A stretch of 64,000 bases of DNA from Verrucomicrobiota bacterium (GTDB lineage: Bacteria; Verrucomicrobiota; Verrucomicrobiia; Opitutales; Opitutaceae), in contig JAEKKV010000019.1 in NCBI GenBank assembly GCA_019510185.1, forward strand, positions 41,669 to 105,668. The letters are read 5' to 3'. A program made the translations under genes and the position numbers. Shown in pieces: positions 27,714 to 36,456 of the stretch; positions within the stretch are counted from its first letter, which is position 1; every line of letters starts with the position of its first letter. Below the pieces are notes generated by a model. That model saw nothing but the letters and a program-made list of their open reading frames with translations, did not search any database and was not told the DNA's origin.

Positions 27714-28182
27714 TGGATTCCTCGGCGGCGATGCGGCGGATGTAGCTTTGGAAATCCGGGTCCTCGCCTTCGAGCAGCGAGGGGAGCAGGTCCCGGAAAT
27801 CGCGCCGGCGGCACCACGCGCGCATGTAGTCTTCCCATGTCTGCCAGAGACGCGCGGCCTGGCGCGACATCTGGTCTTCGTAGACGAGGATGTAGGCGCG
27901 CTCGAAAATCGAGATCAGGATTTCGAAGAGAATGTTGCGCCGCTCGACCTGACCGGCGTCGAAAGGCTGGGACGGATCGGCCTGCGTCATCAGGCGCAGA
28001 TCCGCGTGATCCAGCACCAGCCGGAGAAACTTGGAGTACTCGTCGGCGAGCTGGAGGTAAACCTCCTCGTCGTCGTTGATCCGCTCCTTGGTCTGCTCCT
28101 TGATGAAAACCCAGATGGCAAACGGCAGACCGATGATGGTGACGAGATAACTGAGCGCTTCGAGCCATGTCAGGATCGTCAT
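27676..28182 (-). CDS. Hypothetical membrane-anchored protein
   Basis: A 168-residue protein I cannot assign to a named function. One N-terminal membrane helix (about residues 8-27, '[15 protein letters not shown]') is followed by a charged helical region with '[19 protein letters not shown]' and a Trp/Arg-rich segment '[20 protein letters not shown]'. The layout resembles small DUF4760-like inner-membrane proteins with a cytoplasmic helical domain, but that is a weak guess. Its 3' end overlaps the ThuA-like gene by 38 bases in convergent orientation. Confidence 0.7.
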   Translation of the reverse strand: MTILTWLEALSYLVTIIGLPFAIWVFIKEQTKERINDDEEVYLQLADEYSKFLRLVLDHADLRLMTQADPSQPFDAGQVERRNILFEILISIFERAYILVYEDQMSRQAARLWQTWEDYMRAWCRRRDFRDLLPSLLEGEDPDFQSYIRRIAAEESIRPSAGSAQAGS

Positions 28183-28254
28183 GACGCCAGCATGACGGGA
28201 AGCGTCGCAGGGTCAAACCGGCGTCCGGCGCGAGCGCCGGTGAAAAACGGACGC

Positions 28255-28286
28255 AAAAAAGGCCGGCGCCTCGAAGCGCCGGCCTT
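28255..28286 (-). terminator. Rho-independent terminator after the surA-like gene
   Basis: On the minus strand GGCCGGCGC pairs with GCGCCGGCC (extended by AA/TT) around a 6-base loop, followed by six T (28255-28260). It lies 24 bases after the surA-like stop codon. Confidence 0.9.
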
Positions 28287-28310
28287 GGGCCTGATGGGAT
28301 AACGAAAACC

Positions 28311-29324
28311 TCAGTAAATGCGGACGTAGCCGTTGCGGCGGAGGCGTTCGAGCCAGCGGTTTTCCGAGTCGCGCGCCATCTGGTTGACGAGGATGCGCTC
28401 GATCTGGTCGCGCACCTCGGCCAGCGGCTGCACGCCGGCGAACTTGCGTTCCTCGACGAAGAGCACGTAGGCGGCTTCGGGCGCGAGGATCGGCGCCGTG
28501 GCCTGGTCTTTGGAGAGCTTGAAAAGCGGCTCGCTGAACTCGGGCTTGAGGTCGGACTTGCGTTGCCAGCCCCAGTCGCCGCCCTTGGCGCGTTTGGAAT
28601 CCTGGCTGAGGGTGCGGGCGAGATCCTCGAACTTTTCGCCGGCGGCGAGACGGGTGGTGATCTGGCCGGCGCGCTCCGCGAGCTGCGCGTCGGTTTCACC
28701 CTCCTGGCGGTTCAGCGCGATCATGCGCATGTGGACCTGGTCGTCCTGGTAGAAGTGGTCCTTGTTCTCGTTGTAAAAGGTTTCGACGCGGGCGGGGCTG
28801 ACGACGTTCTGGTTTTTGCGCTGCTGGCCGCGCATGTAGTCGTAGATGATGTCGTCTTCCATCTTCTTGCGGTAGTCGCGCAGCGTCATGCCGATGGCGC
28901 GGAGGTAGGCGAGGAACTTGGAGCGGTCGCCGTCGAAGCGGCGGATCTGTTCATCGGCAATGGCATTGTCGACGATGCTTTCGGGGATGTGACGTTTGTC
29001 GTCCTTCTTGAAGTCCTTCACGATGAGGACGCGGTCCACCATTTCCTGGATGACGTCGTCCTGAAGCGCTTCCAGCTTTTCGTTGAATTCCTTTTCGTTG
29101 CGGGATTCGCGCTGGAGGCCGGGGACGCGCGGGGCGATTTCACGACGCAGGTCGTCGACGGTGATGACCTTGTCCTCGACGACGGCGACGACGCCGTTGG
29201 CGAAGCGGAGATCGAGGTTGTCGGCCTTGGGCGCGGTCGCGGGAGGCGGCGTGAGTGCCTGCGCAAAAGCCGCGAGAGGGGAGAGGGCGAGGGCGCCAAA
29301 GAGGAAGAGACGGCGTAACGTCAT
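28311..29324 (-). CDS. SurA-like periplasmic peptidyl-prolyl isomerase/chaperone
   Basis: A 337-residue exported foldase. From the ATG at 29324 the N-terminus is a clear signal peptide ('LRRLFLFGALALSPLAAFAQA'-type, about residues 2-22). A SurA-like N-terminal helical domain follows ('GVVAVVEDKVITVDDLRREI'), then one parvulin domain (about 195-300) with 'VHMRMIALN', 'LSQDSKRAKGGDWGW' and 'FSEPLFKL'. Such proteins help outer-membrane proteins fold. A GTG 8 codons upstream is possible but spoils the signal peptide. mfd lies upstream on the same strand after a 144-base gap. Confidence 0.87.
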   Translation of the reverse strand: MTLRRLFLFGALALSPLAAFAQALTPPPATAPKADNLDLRFANGVVAVVEDKVITVDDLRREIAPRVPGLQRESRNEKEFNEKLEALQDDVIQEMVDRVLIVKDFKKDDKRHIPESIVDNAIADEQIRRFDGDRSKFLAYLRAIGMTLRDYRKKMEDDIIYDYMRGQQRKNQNVVSPARVETFYNENKDHFYQDDQVHMRMIALNRQEGETDAQLAERAGQITTRLAAGEKFEDLARTLSQDSKRAKGGDWGWQRKSDLKPEFSEPLFKLSKDQATAPILAPEAAYVLFVEERKFAGVQPLAEVRDQIERILVNQMARDSENRWLERLRRNGYVRIY

Positions 29325-29468
29325 GATTTGGGCGGAGTGTGCAGGCACGAGGAAATTCCCCTCAACGTAGGTGCGACGCGGGAACGGTCAACCGTGGAAA
29401 CCGGGAAGAAGGCGTCAGTCCTGCGCCAGCCTTTGGCATTGGACGCCTTGGCGTCCCGGCCGGGTGTT

Positions 29469-32400
29469 TCACAGATTGCCCAAAAACGTCAGGATTTCCT
29501 TCAGGCGCGCCAAGGGCTTCGGGGCGGTGAGGCGGGGGAAACGGGGACCAATCATCACGTAATCGTCGCGGACGCCCGATCCGCGCAGACACTTTAACCG
29601 GGAGGATTCGGTTTCGACGCTGATGATGCCGCCTTGCTCGGCGCGGATGCGGATTTCGGTGATGAGCAGCAAGGCGCGGACTTCGTCGCCGTACTTGCCG
29701 AAGCGGTCGCGGAGATCGGCCTCGATCTGCTTCAGCTCGGTGGCGGAGCCGGCCATCGCGAGGCGACGGTAGAAGTCAATGCGCAGGCGCGTCTCCCCGA
29801 TGTAGGCGGACGGGATGCGAGCCTGGATCTTGGCCACTTCGACCGCGCCGTCCTCGGCTTGCTCGGCGGCCTTGATGGCCTGGTAGCTGGTGGAGGAGGA
29901 AAGCCGGGAGCCGGGAGCCGGAAGCTTGGAGCCGGAGCTGGCACTTTCGCCGACGAAAACGAAATCGAGCTTCACGTTGGCGCGGATCGCGGCGGCGTGT
30001 TTCTCGCCTTTTAACCGCGCGACGGATTGGCGGAGCAGCTGGCAGTAGAGCTCAAAACCCACGCCGATGATGTGGCCGCTTTGTTGCGAGCCGAGGAGGT
30101 TGCCGGCGCCGCGCAGCTCGAGGTCGCGCATCGCGATGCGGAAGCCAGCGCCGAGCTGGTTGTGCGTGCGCAGAGCGTTGAGGCGCTCGCGGCTGATCTC
30201 GACCAGGCGCGTGTGACGGTGGAGGAGAAGGTAGGCGTAGGCTTGATGCTTGAAGCGGCCCACGCGGCCGCGGAGCTGATAGAGCTGCGAGAGGCCGAAG
30301 CGGTCCGCGCCTTCGATGATGATTGTGTTGCAGTTGGGGATATCGAGGCCGGTCTCGATGATCGTGGTGCAGACGAGCACTTGATGTTTGCCGGCGACGA
30401 AGTCGGTCATCTCGCGTTCGAGTTCGTGCTCGTCCATCTGGCCGTGGCCGACACCGATGGTGACATCGGGCAGGAGTTCGCGGAGGCGGGCGGCGACGAG
30501 ATTGATCGTCTGCACGCGGTTGTGGAGGTAGAATACCTGGCCGCCGCGTCGCAACTCGTGGCGGATGGCGTCCACCACGATTTTGTCGTCGTAGGTTTTG
30601 ACGATGGTCTGGATCGGGTGGCGGTTGCCGGGCGCGGTCTCGATCACGCTCATGTCGCGCGCGCCGGTCATGGCCATGTAGAGCGTGCGGGGGATGGGCG
30701 TGGCGGACATGGAGAGCACGTCCACGGTGGCGCGCATGGCTTTGAGGCGCTCCTTGTGCTTCACGCCGAAGCGTTGCTCCTCGTCGATGATAACGAGGCC
30801 GAGGTCCTTGAAGGCGACATGGTCGGAAAGAATCTTGTGGGTGCCGATGAGGATGTCGACCTGCCCGGCGGCGGTGGCGTTGAGGATGCGCGCGCTTTCA
30901 CTCCGGGTGCGGAAACGGCTGATCATCTCAACGGCGACGGGATAGCCGGCCATGCGTTCGCGAAACGTGTTGAGGTGCTGTTGCGCGAGAATGGTGGTGG
31001 GAACGAGGATGGCGACTTGCTTGCCGCCTTGGACCACCTTGAAGGCGGCGCGGATGGCGACCTCGGTCTTGCCGAAACCGACGTCGCCGCAGATGAGGCG
31101 GTCCATCGGGCGGGCGCGTTCGAGGTCGGCCTTGGTTTCCTCGATGGCGCGGAGCTGGTCCTTGGTTTCGGTGAACGGGAAGGAGCCTTCGAATTCCTTC
31201 TGCCAGTCGTTGTCCGGCGGGAAGGCGTGGCCGGGCTGGGCCTCGCGCTGGGCCTGGATTTTCAGCAGGTCGGCGGCGAGGTCGATGGTGGAGCGTTCGG
31301 CGGCCTGGCGGGTTTTTTCCCAGCGGTTGGAGCCGACCTTGCCGAGCTGGGGCTTGGTTTTTCCGAGGCCGACGTAGCGGCTGATGAGGTGGGACTCCTG
31401 AAGCGGGACGTGAAGGGTGACGCCGTCGTCGAATTCGAGGGAGATGACCTCGCGCAGACCGTCACGCGTATCGAGTTTGGCAAGACCGCGGTAGAGCGCG
31501 ATGCCATGCTGGAGGTGGACGACGAAGTCGCCCTCGACGAGTTCGGAGAAGTCGAGGAGCTGGTCCACCTGGGCGCGGGCGACGGTGGCGCGTTGCGGGC
31601 CGGCGACGCGGCGGGCGCGTTGTCGACCGAAGAGCTCGGTTTCGGTGACGAGGACCAGTCCGCCGATCTCGCCGAGCTTGCGCTTGGGCAGGGTGGACCA
31701 GAGCAGGCCGGCGCCGGCGCGGTAGGTGCAGCGGAAGCCCTCGTTGAGCGTGCCGCGCAGCCAAAGCGGTTGCAGTCCCTTGAAGTGCGAATCCTCGGCG
31801 AGGATTTCACGGACGCGCTGCTCCTCGCCTTCCTTGGAAACGACGAAGGCGAGACCGTAGCCGTCCTTTTTCCAGGCGACGAGCTGCTGGAGGAAACTGC
31901 GGCGGGCGTCTTCCTCGGCGGAGAGACGTTCCTGCGCGACGAGTTCGTCGGAAGGATAGGTGCGGTGATGGGAGAGACTTTCGGTATCCCAAGTGGCCTC
32001 GGTCACACCTTCGCCGTCGAAGAGCGCGGAGGCTTCGTCGAGATCGGCGAGGCCGAAAACGGCGGCGGATTTTTTCAGGATCGGGGAGAGTCCGTCGAAG
32101 CCCTCGCGGGCGAAGGCGGAGAACTCCTCGTCGAGTGCGGCGGGTTCGACGAAAACGAGTTGGGTGCGGGGCGAGAGATAGTCGGCGAGCCCGGTGGAGG
32201 AGGCGCCGAGCTTGAGGCGGGGAGAGGCGGAGAGGGTGATGGTGTTGACCTGTTCCCCGGAGCGCTGGGTGACGGGATCGAAGGCGCGGATGTCCTCGAT
32301 GTCGTCGCCGAAAAAATCGAGACGGTAGGGCGTGCCCGCGGTGATCGGATAGACGTCGATGATGCCCCCGCGGATGGCGTAGTGGCCGGGGGATTCACAG

Positions 32401-32891
32401 ACGGCCTCGGAATCGTAATCGAGCGAGTGCAGGATTTCGAGAAGGCCTTGAAAGGATTGGGACTGGCCGCGTGCGAGGGTGATTTCGCGGCGGGAAAACT
32501 CTTCGAGCGCGGGAACGGATTGGAGCAGCGCGGCGGGGGTGGTGAGGATCAGAAGCTGGGCGTCCGCACTTGCCGCCTGCGCACGTGTCGCGCGCAGGCG
32601 GCTGAGCACCGTCGTCCGGTCGGCGGAGGCGGCGAAGGCTTCGCGCATGTCGCGGCTGTCGGGCATCGCCTCGGGAAAGACGAGTGTTTCCAGCGCGGCG
32701 GGGTTGCCGCCGGCGGAGCGGTGGAAGAAGGCGATGTCTTCGGCAAGCTGCTCGGCCAGTTTCAGCTCCTCGGTGACGACCAGCCAGACGGGGGCGGGGT
32801 GCCCGCGCGCAAGCTCGGCGATGACGGCGCCTCGGAAGGGCGGGCAGACGCCGGTGAGCTTGAGGCGGGGCGGCAGGGTTGAGGCGGACAT
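29469..32891 (-). CDS. mfd: Transcription-repair coupling factor
   Basis: A 1140-residue ATPase that removes stalled RNA polymerase and recruits UvrA. The UvrB-like N-terminal region ('DYDSEAVCESPGHYAIRGG', 'IDVYPI'), the RNA-polymerase-interacting domain ('GDFVVHLQHGIALYRGL', about 480) and the RecG-like helicase motor are all recognisable. The motor shows 'CGDVGFGKTEVA' (Walker A) and 'IIDEEQRFGVKHKE' (DExQ box). The C-terminal domain follows. Between 'VKLDFV' and 'ARIPSAYIGETRL' it has an extra low-complexity stretch 'SSGSKLPAPGSRLSSS', not expected from E. coli Mfd. Confidence 0.95.
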   Translation of the reverse strand: MSASTLPPRLKLTGVCPPFRGAVIAELARGHPAPVWLVVTEELKLAEQLAEDIAFFHRSAGGNPAALETLVFPEAMPDSRDMREAFAASADRTTVLSRLRATRAQAASADAQLLILTTPAALLQSVPALEEFSRREITLARGQSQSFQGLLEILHSLDYDSEAVCESPGHYAIRGGIIDVYPITAGTPYRLDFFGDDIEDIRAFDPVTQRSGEQVNTITLSASPRLKLGASSTGLADYLSPRTQLVFVEPAALDEEFSAFAREGFDGLSPILKKSAAVFGLADLDEASALFDGEGVTEATWDTESLSHHRTYPSDELVAQERLSAEEDARRSFLQQLVAWKKDGYGLAFVVSKEGEEQRVREILAEDSHFKGLQPLWLRGTLNEGFRCTYRAGAGLLWSTLPKRKLGEIGGLVLVTETELFGRQRARRVAGPQRATVARAQVDQLLDFSELVEGDFVVHLQHGIALYRGLAKLDTRDGLREVISLEFDDGVTLHVPLQESHLISRYVGLGKTKPQLGKVGSNRWEKTRQAAERSTIDLAADLLKIQAQREAQPGHAFPPDNDWQKEFEGSFPFTETKDQLRAIEETKADLERARPMDRLICGDVGFGKTEVAIRAAFKVVQGGKQVAILVPTTILAQQHLNTFRERMAGYPVAVEMISRFRTRSESARILNATAAGQVDILIGTHKILSDHVAFKDLGLVIIDEEQRFGVKHKERLKAMRATVDVLSMSATPIPRTLYMAMTGARDMSVIETAPGNRHPIQTIVKTYDDKIVVDAIRHELRRGGQVFYLHNRVQTINLVAARLRELLPDVTIGVGHGQMDEHELEREMTDFVAGKHQVLVCTTIIETGLDIPNCNTIIIEGADRFGLSQLYQLRGRVGRFKHQAYAYLLLHRHTRLVEISRERLNALRTHNQLGAGFRIAMRDLELRGAGNLLGSQQSGHIIGVGFELYCQLLRQSVARLKGEKHAAAIRANVKLDFVFVGESASSGSKLPAPGSRLSSSTSYQAIKAAEQAEDGAVEVAKIQARIPSAYIGETRLRIDFYRRLAMAGSATELKQIEADLRDRFGKYGDEVRALLLITEIRIRAEQGGIISVETESSRLKCLRGSGVRDDYVMIGPRFPRLTAPKPLARLKEILTFLGNL
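29900..29943. repeat. GC-rich short-period repeat inside mfd
   Basis: AGCCGGGAGCCGGGAGCCGG and the following AAGCTTGGAGCCGGAGCTGG consist of variants of a GAGCCGG unit around an AAGCTT centre. The frame stays open. It encodes the low-complexity insertion near the Mfd C-terminal domain. Confidence 0.6.
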
Positions 32892-32943
32892 TAGGTGGCG
32901 GAGACGCGGAAGACCGGCGGCGGGCCGCGGCCGGTCCGGGCGC

Positions 32944-33648
32944 TCAGAGAGGTCCGAGGGCGGAGAGGGCGGCGCGGGCGGCGGCCTCCTCGGCGAGTTT
33001 TTTCGAGGTGCCCCGGCCGCTGCCCAGCAACCGGTCCTTCAGGAAAACGCGGGCCTCGTATTCACGGGCGTGATCCTGGCCGGCGACATGGGCAGACTCG
33101 TAGCGCAAGGCCTGGTTGCCGTGCACGGGCTGCACGCGTTCCTGGAGGCGGCCTTTGGGGTTTTCATCGGGTTGCACGCCGCTGAGCCGGTCGGGCAAGG
33201 GGCCGAGGATGCCGAGGACGATGCGCCGGGCGGTGGGGAAATCGCTGTCGAGAAAGAGCGCGCCGATCAGCGCCTCAAAGGCGTCTTCGAGCGACGAGGA
33301 GCGGGCGCGGCCGCCGGTCTGCTCCTCACCGGCGCTGAGCCGGAGGCCGGCGTCGAGGCCGAGGTCGCGGGCGAGTTTGGCGAGGAAGACGCCGTTGGAG
33401 AGCGCGGCGCGTCGCTGGCTGAGGGCGCCTTCGCGGTCGTCGGGGTAGAGTTGGAAAAGGGCTTCGGTGAGCACGAGCTGGAGAACGGCGTCGCCGAGAA
33501 ATTCCATCCGCTGGTTGCTCTCCAGTTCCTCGGGATGGTCCTGCAGGTACGACGGGTGCGTGAGGGCGAGCTCCAGCAGCTTCACGTTGCGAAACGGGTA
33601 GGCGAGGCGGGACTGAAGCGCGGCGAGCGTGTGGACGGAATCGGTCAC
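32944..33648 (-). CDS. rnc: Ribonuclease III
   Basis: A 234-residue double-strand-specific endoribonuclease that processes rRNA and other structured RNA. The catalytic signature 'NQRMEFLGDAVLQL' (about residues 44-57) differs slightly from the usual NERLEFLGDAVL but keeps the Glu and Asp. 'LEDAFEALIGALFLD' (about 120) supplies the second acidic pair. The double-stranded RNA-binding domain (about 160-232) ends 'GSGRGTSKKLAEEAAARAAL'. It lies 52 bases upstream of mfd on the same strand. Confidence 0.95.
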   Translation of the reverse strand: MTDSVHTLAALQSRLAYPFRNVKLLELALTHPSYLQDHPEELESNQRMEFLGDAVLQLVLTEALFQLYPDDREGALSQRRAALSNGVFLAKLARDLGLDAGLRLSAGEEQTGGRARSSSLEDAFEALIGALFLDSDFPTARRIVLGILGPLPDRLSGVQPDENPKGRLQERVQPVHGNQALRYESAHVAGQDHAREYEARVFLKDRLLGSGRGTSKKLAEEAAARAALSALGPL

Positions 33649-33702
33649 GGTGGAAAACTTACAAAATGCCGGACGCCAAAGAAAGCGGATATCGGGGCGG
33701 GG

Positions 33703-34497
33703 TCACGACGAGGCGCTGGCGTAGCGGCGCAGACCGCGGTTGAAAACGAAAACGCCCAGGCCGAACCAGAGGGCGGCGGCGGCGGCGAGCCAGAGGACGT
33801 GGACCGGCTCGAAGCCGTGCAGCAGCACGCGGGCGGGGACGTTGCTCACCACGATGGCGGGGAGGAGCCAGACGAAGAGCACGTTGGCGACGCCACGGCA
33901 GGCTTCGCGGGGCAGACGGGAAAACTCCATGAGGGTGAAATAGCTGCCCTCGATGCCTTGGCTGGCGCCAAACCAAAAAGTGAGCGACACGATCGCCAGC
34001 AGCACGCCGTAGTTGATGAGCACGCCGCAGAAGATCATGAGCGCGTAAAGCGCGAGTCCGGCGAGCGACGGGGCGAGGCCGAGTTCGCGGGCGGCATAGC
34101 CGATGACGCCGACGGCAACGACGGCATTGGCGATGCCGTCGAGGTCGAGCTTGCGGGTGGACACCATGAAGAGCGGGTTGCCGGGCTGGGCCAGGAAGAA
34201 GTCGAAGTGGCCGCTGCGGATGTTACGGGCCATCTCGAAGAGGTTGCTCCAGAAAAACCCCATGATAAACCGCTGGACGAGCATGGAGGTGCCGATCAGG
34301 AGGAGCATCTGGTACTTGCCCCAGCCGGCGACCTCGTCGGTGTGACGGTAGATGACGGTCACGAGCAAAAGATTCACGCCCATCCAGAAAAACTCGACGA
34401 GCGACCACATCAGGAAATCGAAACGGAACATCATCGTGCGCACGACCGAGTAGCGGGCGCAGGCGAGCCAGATGCGGAGATAGGCAAGCGGTTTCAT
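33703..34497 (-). CDS. ABC-2 type transport permease (first of pair)
   Basis: A 264-residue protein with about six membrane segments, of the ABC-2 permease family often found as pairs encoded next to an ATPase. It begins with a short cytoplasmic helix ('KPLAYLRIWLACARYSVVR') and carries 'GHFDFFLAQPGNPLFMVSTRK', a motif of this subgroup. It follows the second permease gene by four bases. Substrate unknown. No cognate ATPase is encoded beside it. Confidence 0.82.
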   Translation of the reverse strand: MKPLAYLRIWLACARYSVVRTMMFRFDFLMWSLVEFFWMGVNLLLVTVIYRHTDEVAGWGKYQMLLLIGTSMLVQRFIMGFFWSNLFEMARNIRSGHFDFFLAQPGNPLFMVSTRKLDLDGIANAVVAVGVIGYAARELGLAPSLAGLALYALMIFCGVLINYGVLLAIVSLTFWFGASQGIEGSYFTLMEFSRLPREACRGVANVLFVWLLPAIVVSNVPARVLLHGFEPVHVLWLAAAAALWFGLGVFVFNRGLRRYASASS

Positions 34498-34501
34498 GAC
34501 A

Positions 34502-35308
34502 TCAGCCGCCTACGGCGGTGTGCCGGCGCAGCCCGCGGGTCCAGAGCAGATGGGCGAGGCCGAGCAGAGCCGCGACCCAGAAGGCTTGCAGCGCCAGACC
34601 TTCGAACGCCTGCGCCTGGTTAAGACGTCCGGTGAAAATCGCCGTGGGGAAATACATCTGATAATAATACGGCAAAAACTGAGAGACGCGGAAGAACCAG
34701 CCGGGCATCAGGTCGAGGGGAAACATCTGACCGCCCAACATCGTCTCGACGGCGAGCGACAGGATGATGAAGGACTGGATTTCCAAAAACCAGAACGAGA
34801 GCAGGCCGAAGCAGTAGGCGATGGTGAACTGGATGAGTCCCGCCATGACCATGGCCGGCAGTCCCAGCGCGAGACGCCATCCCTCGCTCGGAAGGACGAG
34901 ATGGTCCTTCAGAAGCGGGAGGGCGACGAGGAGGGGCAGCAATCCAAGCAGGCCCGAGACGGAGCGGGCGGCGAGAAAGATGCTGAACCGGTAGCCGTAA
35001 TAGTTAACCGGCTTGAGCAGAAACTGGTTGATGAGTCCGTTGCGGATTTCCTCGCTGATCTGGTAGTCCTCGTTGAAGGCGCCGATGAAAAACTGCATCA
35101 CCAGCAGGAGGATGAAATAGGTGAGCGTCTGGTTGAGGTCGAAGCCGCCTATCTGCGTCTGTCCTTTGTAAGCCGCGCCCCAGAGGATGAACACGAAGGC
35201 GAGATGGAAGAGCGAGAACAGCGCGCGAATGCCGAAATTCCACCGGTAAATGATGTTGCTCTGCAGCCCCACCAGGAAGGCGTGCCGGTATTTGGCGAAG
35301 GCGGACAT
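34502..35308 (-). CDS. ABC-2 type transport permease (second of pair)
   Basis: A 268-residue membrane protein with about six helices, paralogous in layout to the gene after it. 'IRNGLINQFLLKPVNYYGYR' corresponds to the loop motif of its partner. The frame is open to 35404, but the ATG at 35308 (MSAFAKYRHAF) gives the normal N-terminus; an ATG at 35335 is an alternative. The upstream neighbour is parA, so the ATPase expected for an exporter of this type is missing here. Confidence 0.82.
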   Translation of the reverse strand: MSAFAKYRHAFLVGLQSNIIYRWNFGIRALFSLFHLAFVFILWGAAYKGQTQIGGFDLNQTLTYFILLLVMQFFIGAFNEDYQISEEIRNGLINQFLLKPVNYYGYRFSIFLAARSVSGLLGLLPLLVALPLLKDHLVLPSEGWRLALGLPAMVMAGLIQFTIAYCFGLLSFWFLEIQSFIILSLAVETMLGGQMFPLDLMPGWFFRVSQFLPYYYQMYFPTAIFTGRLNQAQAFEGLALQAFWVAALLGLAHLLWTRGLRRHTAVGG

Positions 35309-35427
35309 GGTGGATTTAATGAGCGGTCGCGGCATCACGGAAGAGGAAGGGACTGCGAACCGGGACGGAGGCAAGGGCTTGGGCTTTTTTCCCTGCCCGC
35401 ACACCGCCGTGAGCGCGGCGGCACCGC

Positions 35428-36210
35428 TCAGGCTTTCAGGCCGAAGCGCTTGATGACTTCCTTCGCGAGATTGGTGTAGGCGGTGGCGCCGGGGGAGAGC
35501 GGATCGTAGGCGAAGATCGTTTTGCCGAAGCTCGGGGCCTCGCTCAGGCGCACGGTGCGCGGGATCACTGTGTCGAAGATTTTATCGGGCAGGTGCTTTT
35601 TAACCTCATCGACGACCTGGCGGGAGAGGTTGGTGCGAATGTCGAACATCGTCATGACGACGCCGCCCAGCTCGAGGCCGCCGTTGACGCCGGCGGATTT
35701 GATGCGGTCGACGTTACGCAGGATCTGGCCGAGGCCTTCGAGGGCCATGTACTCGCACTGGAGGGCGATGAGCAGGTGGTCGGCGGCGGCGAGGCTGTTC
35801 ATCGAGAGCATGCCCATGGAAGGCGGGCAATCGATGATGATGACGCGATAGCCGTTCGTGGCTTTGACGGGCTCGAGCACGGCGCGCAGGCGGGACAGGT
35901 AATTTTCCGACTGGGCGAGTTCGATCTCGGCGGCGGCGAGGTCTTCCTCGGAAGGGATCAGGGCGAGATGCTCGATCGCGGTGGGTATGATCATCTCCAA
36001 GGCCGAGCCTTCGCCGTGGAGGGGACCGTACAAACTGCGGCCAGCCTGTTTTTCCACGCCGACGGCGCTGGTGGCGTTGGCCTGCGGATCGAGATCGATC
36101 AACAGCGTATGGATTTTTTTCGCGGCCAGGGCCGCCGCCAAGTTGACGGCGGTGGTGGTTTTGCCGACGCCACCCTTCTGGTTGGCAATGGTGAAGACGA
36201 GGGAGGACAT
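35428..36210 (-). CDS. parA: ParA/Soj-type chromosome partitioning ATPase
   Basis: A 260-residue deviant-Walker ATPase. 'IANQKGGVGKTTTAVNLA' (about residues 7-24) has the signature lysine, and 'LLIDLDPQANATSAVG' and 'VIIIDCPPSMGMLSMN' are the A' and B boxes. It moves or positions the chromosome with ParB. No parB is next to it in the window. The start is ATG 36210; 59 codons upstream are open but run through the tRNA-Cys terminator. Confidence 0.92.
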   Translation of the reverse strand: MSSLVFTIANQKGGVGKTTTAVNLAAALAAKKIHTLLIDLDPQANATSAVGVEKQAGRSLYGPLHGEGSALEMIIPTAIEHLALIPSEEDLAAAEIELAQSENYLSRLRAVLEPVKATNGYRVIIIDCPPSMGMLSMNSLAAADHLLIALQCEYMALEGLGQILRNVDRIKSAGVNGGLELGGVVMTMFDIRTNLSRQVVDEVKKHLPDKIFDTVIPRTVRLSEAPSFGKTIFAYDPLSPGATAYTNLAKEVIKRFGLKA

Positions 36211-36282
36211 TTTGAGGATCAGCAATGACCAATGACCCGGGGCGAATGGGCAAGAACGGAAGGGACGGCCGGGGCGGGAAAT

Positions 36283-36314
36283 AAAAAGCCGCCGGTCCCA
36301 GAGGAACCGGCGGC
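36283..36314 (-). terminator. Rho-independent terminator after tRNA-Cys
   Basis: On the minus strand GCCGCCGGT pairs with ACCGGCGGC around a 9-base loop, followed by five T (36283-36287). It lies 13 bases beyond the tRNA 3' end. Confidence 0.88.
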
Positions 36315-36327
36315 GGAGGTTTGAAAT

Positions 36328-36401
36328 TGGAGGCGCGAGCCGGAATCGAACCGGCGGTAGAGCTTTTGCAGAGCTCGGCCTTACCACTTGGCTATCGCGC
36401 C
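36328..36401 (-). tRNA. tRNA-Cys (GCA)
   Basis: On the minus strand GGCGCGA pairs with TCGCGCC, the anticodon loop CTGCAAA gives GCA, and the T-arm holds GGTTCGATTCC. The discriminator base is U, typical of tRNA-Cys, and CCA is encoded (36328-36330). Confidence 0.95.
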
Positions 36402-36456
36402 TTGAGAAGAGCGGCGGACGTTGCAGGAAAAAAATAGCGTCCGCAAGAACGGAAAA

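Noticed and set aside
29441..29456. GGACGCC-TT-GGCGTCC palindrome between mfd and the surA-like gene
   Set aside because: A 7-bp palindrome with a 2-base centre and no T-run; too little to call a terminator or operator.
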